DNA of 48,132 nt from an uncultured Desulfovibrionaceae bacterium (GTDB lineage: Bacteria; Desulfobacterota; Desulfovibrionia; Desulfovibrionales; Desulfovibrionaceae), in the NCBI GenBank assembly GCA_944325195.1, contig CALUZB010000027.1, positions 1-48,132 of the forward strand, given 5' to 3'. The position numbers were made by a program, and so were the translations under genes. Shown here piece by piece: positions 8,656-17,661 of this stretch. How positions within the stretch are numbered: the first letter of the stretch is position 1; each line of letters opens with the position of its first letter. Below the pieces are notes generated by a model. It was not told where the DNA came from and ran no database searches. It was given only the letters and a program-made list of their open reading frames with translations.

Positions 8656-8962
8656 AACATACTCCATGGGTTTGCCCCGGGTGGGGATAGTCGTTAGCTT
8701 CGGACAAACGTGTTTACAATGCGGCTCGGTCCGTCAGACCTGTCCGGCATCGTCCGGCTGCCTGCCTTGAAGCAGGAGTCCGGTTGTTGACAAACTGCGT
8801 TTATGCGCCTAAACCACCTTGCGCGGGTAAAAGCGGATATTGCCCGGCAGGTTACGGCGGCTTTCCATGCCGGCAATTCGGTTTCATCGGCAACTGCATT
8901 GTAAGTTTAATCTATATTCATTCTCAATTCAATATAATAATCCGCTTTGTGGTTAAACGCTT
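8656..8962. promoter_or_regulatory. Divergent intergenic region between the GT-C gene and the MATE gene
   Basis: 307 bases with no gene. The last 60 are strikingly AT-rich and contain a perfect TATAAT at 8933-8938, pointing at the MATE gene, but no good -35. TATATT and AATATA (8913-8918 and 8931-8936) form a short inverted repeat over the same place. Near 8840-8876 an inverted repeat (TTGCCCGGCA with TGCCGGCAA, one bulge) may fold. No operator of a known family is certain. Confidence 0.4.
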
Positions 8963-10381
8963 ATGAATTTGACTGAGAGGCTGAAAGCATACTTAAAACA
9001 GAATTGGCACGCCCATAACGGGTACCGGCAGATGTTGAAAATCGCGCTTCCTTTAATTGTGAGTATGGGAACCGCCACAGTGATGGAAGTGACCGACCGC
9101 CTGTTTTTAAGCCATTATTCAGTAGAGGCTCTGGCCGCATCAGTGCCGGCCTCATCGGCTTCTTTGCTGTTTCTGTTCGCCGTGCTGGGCACTACCGGAT
9201 ATGTGGGCGTGTTTATTGCCCACTACACCGGGGCGAAAATGCGCGATCGGGTGGGGATTGCCTTGTGGCAGTCCCTTTATCTCAGCCTGGCGGGGGGGGC
9301 GCTTCTGGCCTCGCTTTGGTTTGCGGCCGAGCCCCTGTTCAGAATAACCGGGGCGGAAGCGGAAATTCTGCGTCTGGAAGTGGTTTATTTCCGCATTCTT
9401 TCCGTTGGTGGGGTTATTGCCCTGCTGGGCTATGCCGTGGGTTGTTTCTTCACCGGGCGCGGCTATGCCCGTCAGGTGATGTATGCCAACCTAATTGCCA
9501 CAATTATCAACGTGCCTCTGGACTATGCCCTGATTTACGGCGCTTTCGGACTGCCGGAGTGGGGGATTGCCGGGGCGGGCATCGCCACGGTAATGGGCTG
9601 GCTGATCAGTCTGATCATTTTATCTATTCAGGTGTTCACTAAGGAAAACGACAGGCTTTATGCGGTGCGGCGCAACTGGAGAATCAACTGGTCTTACATG
9701 AAGCGGATTTTGCGTTACGGCGCGCCCAGCGGCATGGAACTGTTTATGGAAATGCTGGCCGGCACGCTGTTCATTTTTATGGCCGGATATCTGGGCCGCG
9801 ATGCCCTGGCGGCCAGCAATATTGCCTTTACCGTCAACTCGCTGGCCTATTTGCCCATGGTGGGCATCTACACAGCCACCAGCATTCTGGTGGGGCAGGG
9901 TATGGGTGCTAAGAATATTCCGTCAGTTAACCAGGCCGTGCTCAGCGGTTTGCATATTGTCACGGTGTATATGGTGCTGATCGGGGTGTTGTTTGTTTTT
10001 CTGCCCCAACTGTTCACCCACTTTTTCGGCGGGGCGGAACTTACGGAAGACCTTCGGCATACCGCCGACATTCTGTTGCGGTTTGTGGCCTTGTACTGCC
10101 TGTTTGACTGCTTCTGCCTGATTTACTTCGGCGCGCTTAAAGGTGCGGGCGACACAGTGTTTATCATGATATTGATGACCGCGGGGTGCGTGGTGCTGGC
10201 CGCCGGTTCCATTGCCGTGCTGGTTTATACCGAAAGCCTGTATGGAATCTGGGCCATGTTCACCGCCTACATCGGGCTGATGGGCTTGGGCGGGTATTTG
10301 CGTTTCCGCAGCGGTAAATGGAAGAACCACGAGCTGGTAGGGCATCACGACAAGGTTTATGATGAACCTGAAGCGGTTTGA
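8963..10381 (+). CDS. MATE family efflux transporter
   Basis: Cation-coupled antiporter of the MOP superfamily in the inner membrane; members export drugs, dyes and metabolites. The 472-residue protein shows two homologous halves with about 12 helices. Typical MATE segments include ALPLIVSMGTATVMEVTDRL in the first half, TNxNVPLDYALIYG-like text near 190 (TIINVPLDYALIYG), and YGAPSGMELFMEMLAGTLF opening the second half. No clear ribosome site precedes the ATG at 8963. STT3 begins 54 bases downstream on the same strand, so the two genes are probably co-transcribed. A role in flipping a lipid-linked sugar is conceivable but not shown; by sequence it looks like the drug-exporter branch. Confidence 0.88.
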   Translation: MNLTERLKAYLKQNWHAHNGYRQMLKIALPLIVSMGTATVMEVTDRLFLSHYSVEALAASVPASSASLLFLFAVLGTTGYVGVFIAHYTGAKMRDRVGIALWQSLYLSLAGGALLASLWFAAEPLFRITGAEAEILRLEVVYFRILSVGGVIALLGYAVGCFFTGRGYARQVMYANLIATIINVPLDYALIYGAFGLPEWGIAGAGIATVMGWLISLIILSIQVFTKENDRLYAVRRNWRINWSYMKRILRYGAPSGMELFMEMLAGTLFIFMAGYLGRDALAASNIAFTVNSLAYLPMVGIYTATSILVGQGMGAKNIPSVNQAVLSGLHIVTVYMVLIGVLFVFLPQLFTHFFGGAELTEDLRHTADILLRFVALYCLFDCFCLIYFGALKGAGDTVFIMILMTAGCVVLAAGSIAVLVYTESLYGIWAMFTAYIGLMGLGGYLRFRSGKWKNHELVGHHDKVYDEPEAV

Positions 10382-10435
10382 CAGCTTTTAGAGCGCATGT
10401 GGGAAAGCTTAAGTCTGAAACAGTGAGATTGCCGG

Positions 10436-12595
10436 ATGTACAGCTTAATCATTCCATACCGCAAGCTCGATTGGCGCAAAGTATTGCTCATGGCTCTGGC
10501 TGCATATGCCTTGGCCTTTGCCTTGCGCGCCCTGGAAGTGCCCCGCTGGGACAACCCGGCCTATCAACTGGACGGCGAATATCTGCTGGGCACGCACGAT
10601 GCTTATTACTGGATGGCCGGGGCAGAGGGGTTCGGCCGGGCCGCCGGGCATCCTTTTTCTGAGTTTATTCGGGTGCTGAGTGCGACAAGCGGCGTTGCTC
10701 CGGCCAACGTGGGGTTCTGGCTTCCCCTGTTCACGGCGCCGCTGGTGGCCTCGGTAGTCTGTGTGTGGGCGATGGTGTTTGGAGCACGCAACTCCGGCAT
10801 CATTGCCGGGGCCTTGGCCGGGCTTGCCCCCGGTTTTCTGGGCAGAACCCTGCTTGGTTATTGCGACACTGATCTGGTGACCCTGCTGTTCGCCTTGCTG
10901 ATCGGGCTGGTTCCGGCCATGTGGCTGACCCCGGCCATGCGCAGCCCGCTGGCTGTGGCGGGCAGTTTCGCGGGCTTGAACGTGCGCAAGCTCACCGCGG
11001 TAAGCTCGCTGGCGGCCCGGGGCAATCCTTTAAGTAAGCCCTGGCTGTTCGCCCTGCTGGCGTCCGGACTGTTCGGACATTGGGCTAAAGACTGGCATTC
11101 CCTGTTCGGCTATCTTACTTTATGGTACGCTCTGCTCATTCCCCTGGCTATCGGCCTGTTCAGTATCCGGGCCGAACGTTCCCGCCTGTGGAGAGGGGGA
11201 ACTGTATATGTCCTTCCCTTGGTGGGCGGACTGATCGGCGGGGCCGCCGCCCTGCTGGTGGTTTTCTGTCTGGGTTGGGGCCGGGGGCGGTGGAGTGGTC
11301 TGATCTGGAAAAAACAGGTGATTGTTCTGGTCTGGTTGCTGGCCCTGCTGTCCGCTTTTGACCCCGGGGTGGTGCAGGCACTCTTTGCCAGTGTGGGCAG
11401 TTATCTGAAAAGCAGCGGCGATGTGTCCCGCGCGGTCAATGCCACCGAGGCCCTGGTCTATCCGGGAGTGGCCCAAAGCATCATTGAAGTGCAGGACCTG
11501 AATTTCAGGGATCTGCTGTTCTATTTTCATCCCTGGTCATTTCTGGCTGTTGCCGGGATTGCGGGTTTTCTGATCCTGCTTACGGTTTCACCGGCGGCGG
11601 CGTTTCATTTGCCGCTGATCGCCCTGTCCCTGCTCAGCATCAAACTCGGCGGCAGAATGGTGATGTTCGGAGTGGCCAGTGCCGCCTTGGGTATGGTCGT
11701 GCCGGTCTGCCTGCTGCTTGAGAACTTATTGCGCAAAATAAGAGCGGCGGCCTGGTTCAGGGCCTTGCCCCTGCCCGATCTGGCCCTGTTGGTGCTGTTG
11801 GTTCCCTATGTCGGCCTGGTGCCGCGGCTGTCACACGGGCCGATCATGAATGTGGAATATGCCGCGGCCCTGAAGTCCTTGCGGGACATCACCCCCCCCG
11901 ACGCTGTAATCTGGACCTGGTGGGACTGGGGATACGCCACCCAGTATCTGGCCTTGCGCAACACCATTGCGGACGGCGCCCTGCACGGCGGCCCGTATTT
12001 ATATTTACCGGCGCTGGTTTACAGCACCAACAACCCCAGGCTGGCCGCCCAGACAATCAATTATACCAGTCAGGTCGGGGGACCGCCCCAGGTATTTAAA
12101 GACCTTTCCGCCGCCCAGGCCATGGCTCTGCTGACGGAACTGGCCGACGAGAACCTGAAAATAAAACCCGCCTCTGAGCAATATCTGGTGGTAACATTCG
12201 ATATGTTGCGGCTGGGCTATTGGATTGGGCGGCACGGGAGTTGGGATTTTGTGAAAAAAGAGGGGGTTGCCCCCAAAATCAACCGCCTGAGGCAGGCGCT
12301 TAAGTTCAATTTAAATAGTGGAGAGGTGGACATTGACGGGCAGGAAAACCCGTTACAGGCGGACAGCATTGACGTACTGCGTACGGACGGTCTGACCCGG
12401 GAATCATATTTCCGGTTCAATCAGCGGCATTTCATTCTGAACATGATTAGTGGCGACAAGTTGATTGTCAACGACAGCCTGTATAACGCCATGCTGACCC
12501 AACTGCTGCTTTCCGATACGCACGATCCCCGCTTCCGCGGTTTATTCTCTCCGGTGTTCGACAATACCTACGCCAGAGTGTATAAGGTGGATTAA
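10436..12595 (+). CDS. STT3/PglB-type oligosaccharyltransferase
   Basis: Catalytic enzyme of N-linked protein glycosylation: it transfers a glycan from a polyprenyl-diphosphate carrier to Asn on the periplasmic side. The 719-residue protein has about 13 N-terminal helices and a soluble C-terminal domain. Visible catalytic features are the first-loop Asp55 in THDAYYWMAG, the DxD-like Asp145-Thr-Asp147 (GYCDTDL), and the signature TWWDWGYATQY near 494-504, where the family consensus is WWDYG. The Tyr-to-Trp change is conservative and occurs at the fourth residue. It follows the MATE gene by 54 bases. There is no glycan-assembly cluster in the window, so the lipid-linked glycan must be made elsewhere. 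Confidence 0.88.
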   Translation: MYSLIIPYRKLDWRKVLLMALAAYALAFALRALEVPRWDNPAYQLDGEYLLGTHDAYYWMAGAEGFGRAAGHPFSEFIRVLSATSGVAPANVGFWLPLFTAPLVASVVCVWAMVFGARNSGIIAGALAGLAPGFLGRTLLGYCDTDLVTLLFALLIGLVPAMWLTPAMRSPLAVAGSFAGLNVRKLTAVSSLAARGNPLSKPWLFALLASGLFGHWAKDWHSLFGYLTLWYALLIPLAIGLFSIRAERSRLWRGGTVYVLPLVGGLIGGAAALLVVFCLGWGRGRWSGLIWKKQVIVLVWLLALLSAFDPGVVQALFASVGSYLKSSGDVSRAVNATEALVYPGVAQSIIEVQDLNFRDLLFYFHPWSFLAVAGIAGFLILLTVSPAAAFHLPLIALSLLSIKLGGRMVMFGVASAALGMVVPVCLLLENLLRKIRAAAWFRALPLPDLALLVLLVPYVGLVPRLSHGPIMNVEYAAALKSLRDITPPDAVIWTWWDWGYATQYLALRNTIADGALHGGPYLYLPALVYSTNNPRLAAQTINYTSQVGGPPQVFKDLSAAQAMALLTELADENLKIKPASEQYLVVTFDMLRLGYWIGRHGSWDFVKKEGVAPKINRLRQALKFNLNSGEVDIDGQENPLQADSIDVLRTDGLTRESYFRFNQRHFILNMISGDKLIVNDSLYNAMLTQLLLSDTHDPRFRGLFSPVFDNTYARVYKVD

Positions 12596-12598
12596 ACA

Positions 12599-12619
12599 AG
12601 TCGGCGGCTATGGCCGGCT
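12599..12619 (+). terminator. Short hairpin after STT3
   Basis: AGTCGGC (12599-12605) pairs with GCCGGCT (12613-12619) with one G-T pair, starting four bases past the stop codon. No T run follows, so it is a weak terminator candidate. Confidence 0.3.
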
Positions 12620-12824
12620 GATTGCAGGCGGAACAAGCAAAAGGATTGCCCTTTCTTGAATAAGGATTTATAAAGTACTCCATCGTCGATATGTCAATTT
12701 CACTTTGCCGTGTTTAGGGTGGGATTAGCATAAATAATTTTTTAATCAACATTCGCGCATTCAAAGATTGACTTTTTGTCTTTAAGTCATGTTTGGTAAT
12801 AGCCGAAATAAGTGAGGGTGAGTT

Positions 12825-13340
12825 GTGGCGCGTAAGTATAAATTTTCTTGGGATTTGTTGGGCAACCTGGAGGAAGGTCGTCCGAACCTTGGGCCGTACA
12901 CACGGGTGGAAATTTACCGGCTGATGCAGTTTGCGTTTCGCGATGTTCTGGAAGCGGAATATGGTTCTGAGGTTGCAGATGAAGTTTTCTATAAAGCGGG
13001 TAAGCTGGCCGGGGAAGAATTTTATACGCATTGCCTGAAAGAAGCCACTACCTTTAACGAGTTGGTAAGAACTCTTCAAGAATCGTTGAAGGAAATGAGC
13101 ATCGGCATTTTCAGAATAGAGCAGGCTTCGTCGGATAATTCCAAATTAATCTTTACAATTTCTGAAGATCTTGATTGTGCGGGGCTGCCGGAGCTGGATT
13201 ATGAAATCTGTACCTACGACGAAGGTTTTGTTGCCGGAATTCTGGAGAAGTTCGCAGGCGTTGAGTTCGATGTCAAGGAAGTGGACTGCTGGTGCACCGG
13301 CGACAGAACTTGTCGTTTCCGGGCGGCGGTCAAAAGCTGA
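12825..13340 (+). CDS. V4R-domain (4-vinyl reductase type) sensor protein
   Basis: A stand-alone V4R domain, a small-molecule-binding fold distantly related to heme-NO-binding and TRAPP Bet3 folds. It is often a sensory module. The 171-residue protein has the early RVEIYRLMQFAFRDVL helix, a middle block with FYTHCLKEATTFNELV, and the family-typical C-terminus with Cys155, Cys157 and Cys163 (DCWCTGDRTCRFR), which could bind zinc. The start is the GTG at 12825, with GAGGGTGA ending four bases before it. The next gene is a diguanylate cyclase on the same strand, 388 bases on. Ligand and partner are unknown; coupling to c-di-GMP signalling is inferred from the neighbour. The gene is more AT-rich than the surrounding genes. 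Confidence 0.82.
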   Translation: MARKYKFSWDLLGNLEEGRPNLGPYTRVEIYRLMQFAFRDVLEAEYGSEVADEVFYKAGKLAGEEFYTHCLKEATTFNELVRTLQESLKEMSIGIFRIEQASSDNSKLIFTISEDLDCAGLPELDYEICTYDEGFVAGILEKFAGVEFDVKEVDCWCTGDRTCRFRAAVKS

Positions 13341-13728
13341 TCTTTAATTTCCGGAAGCAGGTGTTCGGCAGTGGCCGGACGTTCCGGATATTCCGCGCTG
13401 AACTTTCCGCTGTCTCTGAAATAATGGTAATCTTTCGCTTTCCGGGCAGATTAAGATTATAGCATGTTTTTCCCCTGCAGTTCCAATCTGCTGTGGAGTT
13501 ACCGGTTGTAAGGCGTGATGAGCCAAAACCGACACACGCGTGTTCGGTTTGTTTTCGGCAAGCGTGGTTTGCGTTGCACCATTTTGTGGTATATTGCTTT
13601 GGCCGAACAGCCGAAGGGAAATTTGCCGCTTTGTAAACGAGCGAAACAAGTGTGGCAGATTGTCTTGGCGGGATTGTCCCGCTGCTTAAGATAAGCTGAA
13701 AGTCAACCTCTCTAAGTAATGGGTTTCT
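13341..13728. other. 388-base spacer between the V4R and GGDEF genes
   Basis: No gene is supported. It holds the terminator-like inverted repeat at 13526-13556. Further on, TTTGCG (13568-13573), a 16-base spacer and TATATT (13590-13595) form a possible weak promoter for the GGDEF gene. This suggests that the two genes are separately transcribed. Confidence 0.5.
13526..13556 (+). terminator. Terminator-like inverted repeat followed by T-rich sequence
   Basis: AAACCGA-C-ACACG at 13526-13538 is the reverse complement of CGTGTTCGGTTT at 13539-13550 except for one bulged C. TTTGTTTT follows at 13548-13555. It lies about 190 bases past the V4R stop and would separate that gene from the GGDEF gene. 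As DNA it is also a near-perfect palindrome, so an operator is an alternative. Confidence 0.5.
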
Positions 13729-14757
13729 GTGTCTGATAATAATGATAAGCATATCGAAAGTGCAAGTCTGGATGAAGCGCTTGAGTTTATTTACAAATTA
13801 ATTTATTCAACCTCACTTCCACTAAAACCGGATCTGTTGAAAGAAAATGATAAATTATCTCGTATTTATGACTACTTAGTTGAGCTGAGAGGTGTGGTTT
13901 CCGCTTTTTCCAAAGGAGATTTTTCGCCTGATATAAAGATAAAAGGCTTTTTAGGGGGGTCTTTAAAAAATCTGCAAGCCAACCTCTGTCACCTTATCTG
14001 GCAAGTTGAAATGGTTGCAAGCGGAGATTTCTCACAACGGGTGGAATTCATGGGTGAATTCGCCACAGCCTTCAACAGTATGGTGGTCCGTCTGCACCGC
14101 AGTCTGGAAGATTTGCGCCAGCAGGAAGAGTTGCTGACTTCATTTACAGAAAATCTGAAGCAGGAAATAGCTGTAAGAATTAAAGCTGAGGAGGCTTTGC
14201 GTCTTAGTGAGGAACGATATAAAGCTCTTGCCACTCTGGATCCTTTAACCGGCCAATATAACCGTCGTCAATTCTTTCATCTGGCCATTGCCGAATTTGC
14301 CCGAATTCAACGCTGCAAAGGGATAATGAGTCTGTGCATGCTGGATGTGGACATGTTTAAGAAATTCAACGACACCTATGGGCATTTAAACGGCGACATC
14401 TGTTTACGCCATATTGCTGAAATTTCGCGGGCAAGTTTGCGGAAAATGGATATTCAAGGCAGATACGGCGGGGAGGAGTTTATTTTTATCTTCCCTGAAA
14501 CCGACCATGATAACGGTATGCTGGTTGCGGAGCGATTGCGCTCTACTTTGGCCTCAACCCCCGTTAAACTGGAAGATGGTAAAGAGGTGTTTGTTACAGC
14601 GAGTATTGGTTTGACGGAGGTGAGAGGGGATAATATGAACCCGGATGTGGAACAAGCCTTGCGGGATAGTATACAGGCAGCGGATGATGCCCTGTATAAA
14701 GCCAAGGCCGACGGCCGGAACAGGGTGGTGAGCAGCAGAGATGTTAAGGCGGCTTGA
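13729..14757 (+). CDS. Soluble diguanylate cyclase (GGDEF domain) with HAMP-like repeats
   Basis: Makes the second messenger c-di-GMP from two GTP. The 342-residue protein has no membrane helix. Residues about 45-125 contain two similar units, each with a K/S-GDFS-type turn (FSKGDFSPDI at 60-69 and VASGDFSQRV at 96-105), which look like HAMP or poly-HAMP repeats. A coiled coil follows (125-165), then the GGDEF domain from LDPLTGQYNRRQF. The active site is GGEEF at 247-251, with metal-binding Asp206. RKMD at 238-241 sits exactly five residues upstream, which is the product-inhibition I-site. The GTG at 13729 is the only good start. The neighbouring V4R protein is the obvious candidate for signal input. 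Confidence 0.9.
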   Translation: MSDNNDKHIESASLDEALEFIYKLIYSTSLPLKPDLLKENDKLSRIYDYLVELRGVVSAFSKGDFSPDIKIKGFLGGSLKNLQANLCHLIWQVEMVASGDFSQRVEFMGEFATAFNSMVVRLHRSLEDLRQQEELLTSFTENLKQEIAVRIKAEEALRLSEERYKALATLDPLTGQYNRRQFFHLAIAEFARIQRCKGIMSLCMLDVDMFKKFNDTYGHLNGDICLRHIAEISRASLRKMDIQGRYGGEEFIFIFPETDHDNGMLVAERLRSTLASTPVKLEDGKEVFVTASIGLTEVRGDNMNPDVEQALRDSIQAADDALYKAKADGRNRVVSSRDVKAA

Positions 14758-15362
14758 GCCCGATTTTGCGCTTTCCGGCATGAAGCCGACAGATGCGGCG
14801 TCTGAGTGTTTCTTTGCCATATGGGGTTAAGTCCACCGCTGCTTAACTTAAGCGGCAAGCTGCAATTTGTTGTAACCACAGGTCCTAATTCTTCCCGCTT
14901 TCGCCGGGTTATACTCCGGTTATTTCAGCAAATACACCTCCAATAGCCTAGATTTGTGTAATTTTGACTTGCTCCGTCCGCGAACGGCGTTTCCGGAAAA
15001 AGCGTTTGATTGTGTCTGGCGTAAGCTTGCACGCAAAGTATCTGAAGCCTTGAACCGGAGAGTTGTTGAACATACCCGCCGCCAGGAAAGTCAATTTGCG
15101 CTTCAGCGCGTGTTCAGCCGGTTCCGGCTATACAAATTTGAGCAACAGAAGCAGACATGCCGGAAGGCCGGCGGGGAGGGGAGATTGCCAGGCCTGCAGG
15201 CGGTGAAGAGCAACTCCGGGACAGGCCGGCCCCAAGGGGCATATGGTTGATTCAGGAGGATTTCAACGCATACTGCGAGCTTGCGGCTTCCGGTAAACCG
15301 AGCTGTCCGGTTTATGCTCCGCGGTGTGCTGCTTTATTTTGGTGAAACTCCGCCCTTATACC
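14758..15362. other. 605-base spacer between the GGDEF gene and uvrB
   Basis: Convergent gene ends. It contains a 13-base palindrome GCTTAA-C-TTAAGC at 14841-14853 inside a larger CCGCT/AGCGG stem, and a TAAACCG/CGGTTTA inverted repeat at 15294-15314, close to the end of uvrB. An open frame on the plus strand at 14954-15250 has no recognisable protein content. I see no RNA gene that I can name. Confidence 0.5.
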
Positions 15363-17381
15363 TCATACCTCTATCAGCAACTCCCGCAATTCCCGGATGC
15401 GGTCGCGCACCGCCGCCGCCTTCTCAAATTCCAGATCGCGGGCCAGATCGCGCATTTCCTTTTCCAGGCTTTTGATCAGCTTGCCGATTTCCGCCGGTTC
15501 CAGGCTGTACCCGGCCTCAACCGCCGCGGCCGGTTGTGCGGCCGTCTGCTTCCTGTCCGCCTTGACCTTATGTTCGGCGGCCTGAGTGTAAAGCGCGTCA
15601 AACGGAGTGTCCAGGCTCTTTTTAATGGTTTGGGGAATAATGCCGTGTTCCCGGTTATATTCCATCTGCTTGGCGCGGCGGCGGGCAGTTTCGTCCATGG
15701 CCTGACGCATGGACCGGGTAATCTGGTCGGCATACAGAATAACCAGGCCGTCCGCATTGCGGGCCGCTCGCCCGAAGGTCTGGATCAGAGAGCCGGTGGA
15801 GCGCAGAAAACCTTCCTTATCCGCGTCCAGAATGGCTACCAACGACACTTCCGGAATGTCCAGTCCCTCGCGCAGCAGGTTAATGCCCACCAATACGTCG
15901 AATTCGTTCTTGCGCAAAGCCTGGATAATCGCCATACGCTCCATGGTGTCGATATCCGAGTGCAGGTAACGGGCCCTGATCCCCATATTGTTCAGATAAT
16001 CGGTCAAATCTTCCGCCATGCGCTTGGTCAGGGTGGTGACCAGCACGGCCTCGTTCCGTGCGGCCCGGGCCCGGCACTCGCCCAGCAGATCTTCCACCTG
16101 ACCGCTTACCGGGCGCACTTCCACCGGCGGGTCAACCAAACCGGTGGGGCGGATGATCTGTTCGGTAATCAGCCCTTGGGCCCGCTCCATTTCCCAGGCG
16201 CCGGGCGTAGCGGAAACATATACGGTCTGTCCGATCCGCTCCAGAAATTCATCGAAGTTGAGCGGACGGTTGTCCAGGGCCGAGGGCAATCGAAATCCGT
16301 ATTTCACCAGGGTTTCCTTGCGCGAGCGGTCGCCCCGGAACATGCCCCCCACCTGAGGAACTCCGATGTGCGATTCATCAATGAACAGCAGAAAATCGTC
16401 CGGGAAATAGTCGAGCAGACAGGAGGGCGGCTCGCCGGGCCGACGCTTGTCCATATGCATGGAGTAGTTTTCCACGCCGTTGCAATAGCCCATTTCCTCC
16501 AGCATTTCCAGGTCAAGCATGGTGCGCTGCTCCAGGCGCTGTTCTTCCACCAGCATATTGTTGGCGTGGAACCAGGCCAGGCGTTCCTGCAGTTCCACCC
16601 GGATATCTTTGATTGACCTTTCCAGGTTGTTTTCATCGGTCACATAGTGGCTGGCCGGATAAATCACGGTTTTGGCCATACTGCCCAGCACATTGCCGGT
16701 GAGCGGGTCAATTTCGGAAATGGCTTCAATTTCATCACCGAAAAACTCAAGGCGCAGCGCCCGCTCGTGGTGATAGGCGGGAATTACTTCCAGAGTATCG
16801 CCGCGCACCCGGAAAGTGGCGCGGTGGAAGTCGTAGTCGTTGCGCTCATACTGCACAGCCACCAGGCGTTCGATGATGTTTTCCATGGAAATCTGCTGGC
16901 CCACTTCCACCGGGATGATCAGCTTGGCGTAGAATTCCGGTGAACCCAGGCCGTAAATGCAGGAGACAGAGGCAATGATAATTACGTCGCGCCGGGTAAG
17001 CAGGGCGTGGGTGGCGGCGTGGCGCAGCTTGTCGATATCATCGTTGATGCTGGAATCTTTCTCGATGTAGGTGTCGGAGGCCGGCACATAGGCTTCCGGC
17101 TGGTAGTAATCGTAGTAGCTGACAAAATACTCCACCGCGTTGTGCGGGAAAAAGGTGCGGAATTCGTTATACAGCTGGGCCGCCAGGGTTTTGTTCGGGG
17201 CCAGGATCAGAGCGGGGCGGTTCAGACGGGCGATGACGTTGGCCACGGTAAAGGTTTTGCCCGAGCCGGTCACTCCGAGCAGAATCTGATCGTTCACGCC
17301 TTGCTCGATATTTTCCACAATGGCGTTGATTGCTTCCGGCTGATCGCCGGTGGGAGAGAATTCAGTTACCAGTTTGAACAT
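15363..17381 (-). CDS. uvrB: Excinuclease ABC subunit B (UvrB)
   Basis: Central helicase-like subunit of nucleotide excision repair: loaded by UvrA, it verifies the lesion and recruits UvrC for incision. The 672-residue length is standard. It has Walker A GVTGSGKT at 36-43, the damage-inserting beta-hairpin around [12 protein letters not shown] (about 92-104), the DESH box ([10 protein letters not shown], near 335), helicase motifs through QTFGRAARN, and the C-terminal UVR coiled coil that binds UvrC ([18 protein letters not shown]). No clear ribosome site precedes the ATG at 17381, although the N-terminus [17 protein letters not shown] is canonical. It is the last gene of the minus-strand run that begins at pfkA; 280 bases separate it from hpt, so it may have its own promoter. 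Confidence 0.98.
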   Translation of the reverse strand: MFKLVTEFSPTGDQPEAINAIVENIEQGVNDQILLGVTGSGKTFTVANVIARLNRPALILAPNKTLAAQLYNEFRTFFPHNAVEYFVSYYDYYQPEAYVPASDTYIEKDSSINDDIDKLRHAATHALLTRRDVIIIASVSCIYGLGSPEFYAKLIIPVEVGQQISMENIIERLVAVQYERNDYDFHRATFRVRGDTLEVIPAYHHERALRLEFFGDEIEAISEIDPLTGNVLGSMAKTVIYPASHYVTDENNLERSIKDIRVELQERLAWFHANNMLVEEQRLEQRTMLDLEMLEEMGYCNGVENYSMHMDKRRPGEPPSCLLDYFPDDFLLFIDESHIGVPQVGGMFRGDRSRKETLVKYGFRLPSALDNRPLNFDEFLERIGQTVYVSATPGAWEMERAQGLITEQIIRPTGLVDPPVEVRPVSGQVEDLLGECRARAARNEAVLVTTLTKRMAEDLTDYLNNMGIRARYLHSDIDTMERMAIIQALRKNEFDVLVGINLLREGLDIPEVSLVAILDADKEGFLRSTGSLIQTFGRAARNADGLVILYADQITRSMRQAMDETARRRAKQMEYNREHGIIPQTIKKSLDTPFDALYTQAAEHKVKADRKQTAAQPAAAVEAGYSLEPAEIGKLIKSLEKEMRDLARDLEFEKAAAVRDRIRELRELLIEV

Positions 17382-17661
17382 GGGCAGATGATAACCACTT
17401 TTGGAAAATTGACCAGCCCGGGCGGCGAAATTTTCGCTTGAGAAGCGCTCCGCCGCCGGGCAGGGTCTGTTTGCAGCGGCTTAAGCAGCGAAACTGCCTT
17501 CTGACCGGCCCCGGCACTTTGCATCAAGTTACAAACCGCGGACGCCCCGGCCACCGGCTGCACAGTGGAACATTTTCAGCTTGCAATCTTTACAAGCAAG
17601 CATCACGCCGCCGTTGCAGCCGTCGCCGCCGGGGCCGATTGGTTTTGAATGTTAATTTACT

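Noticed and set aside
14954..15250. 98-codon plus-strand frame in the spacer before uvrB
   Set aside because: No start signal, no hydrophobic or domain pattern, and codon use unlike the neighbours.
15324..16616. 430-codon open frame on the plus strand opposite uvrB
   Set aside because: It lies wholly within the conserved uvrB gene, has no ribosome site and its translation looks like the mirror of a GC-rich gene.
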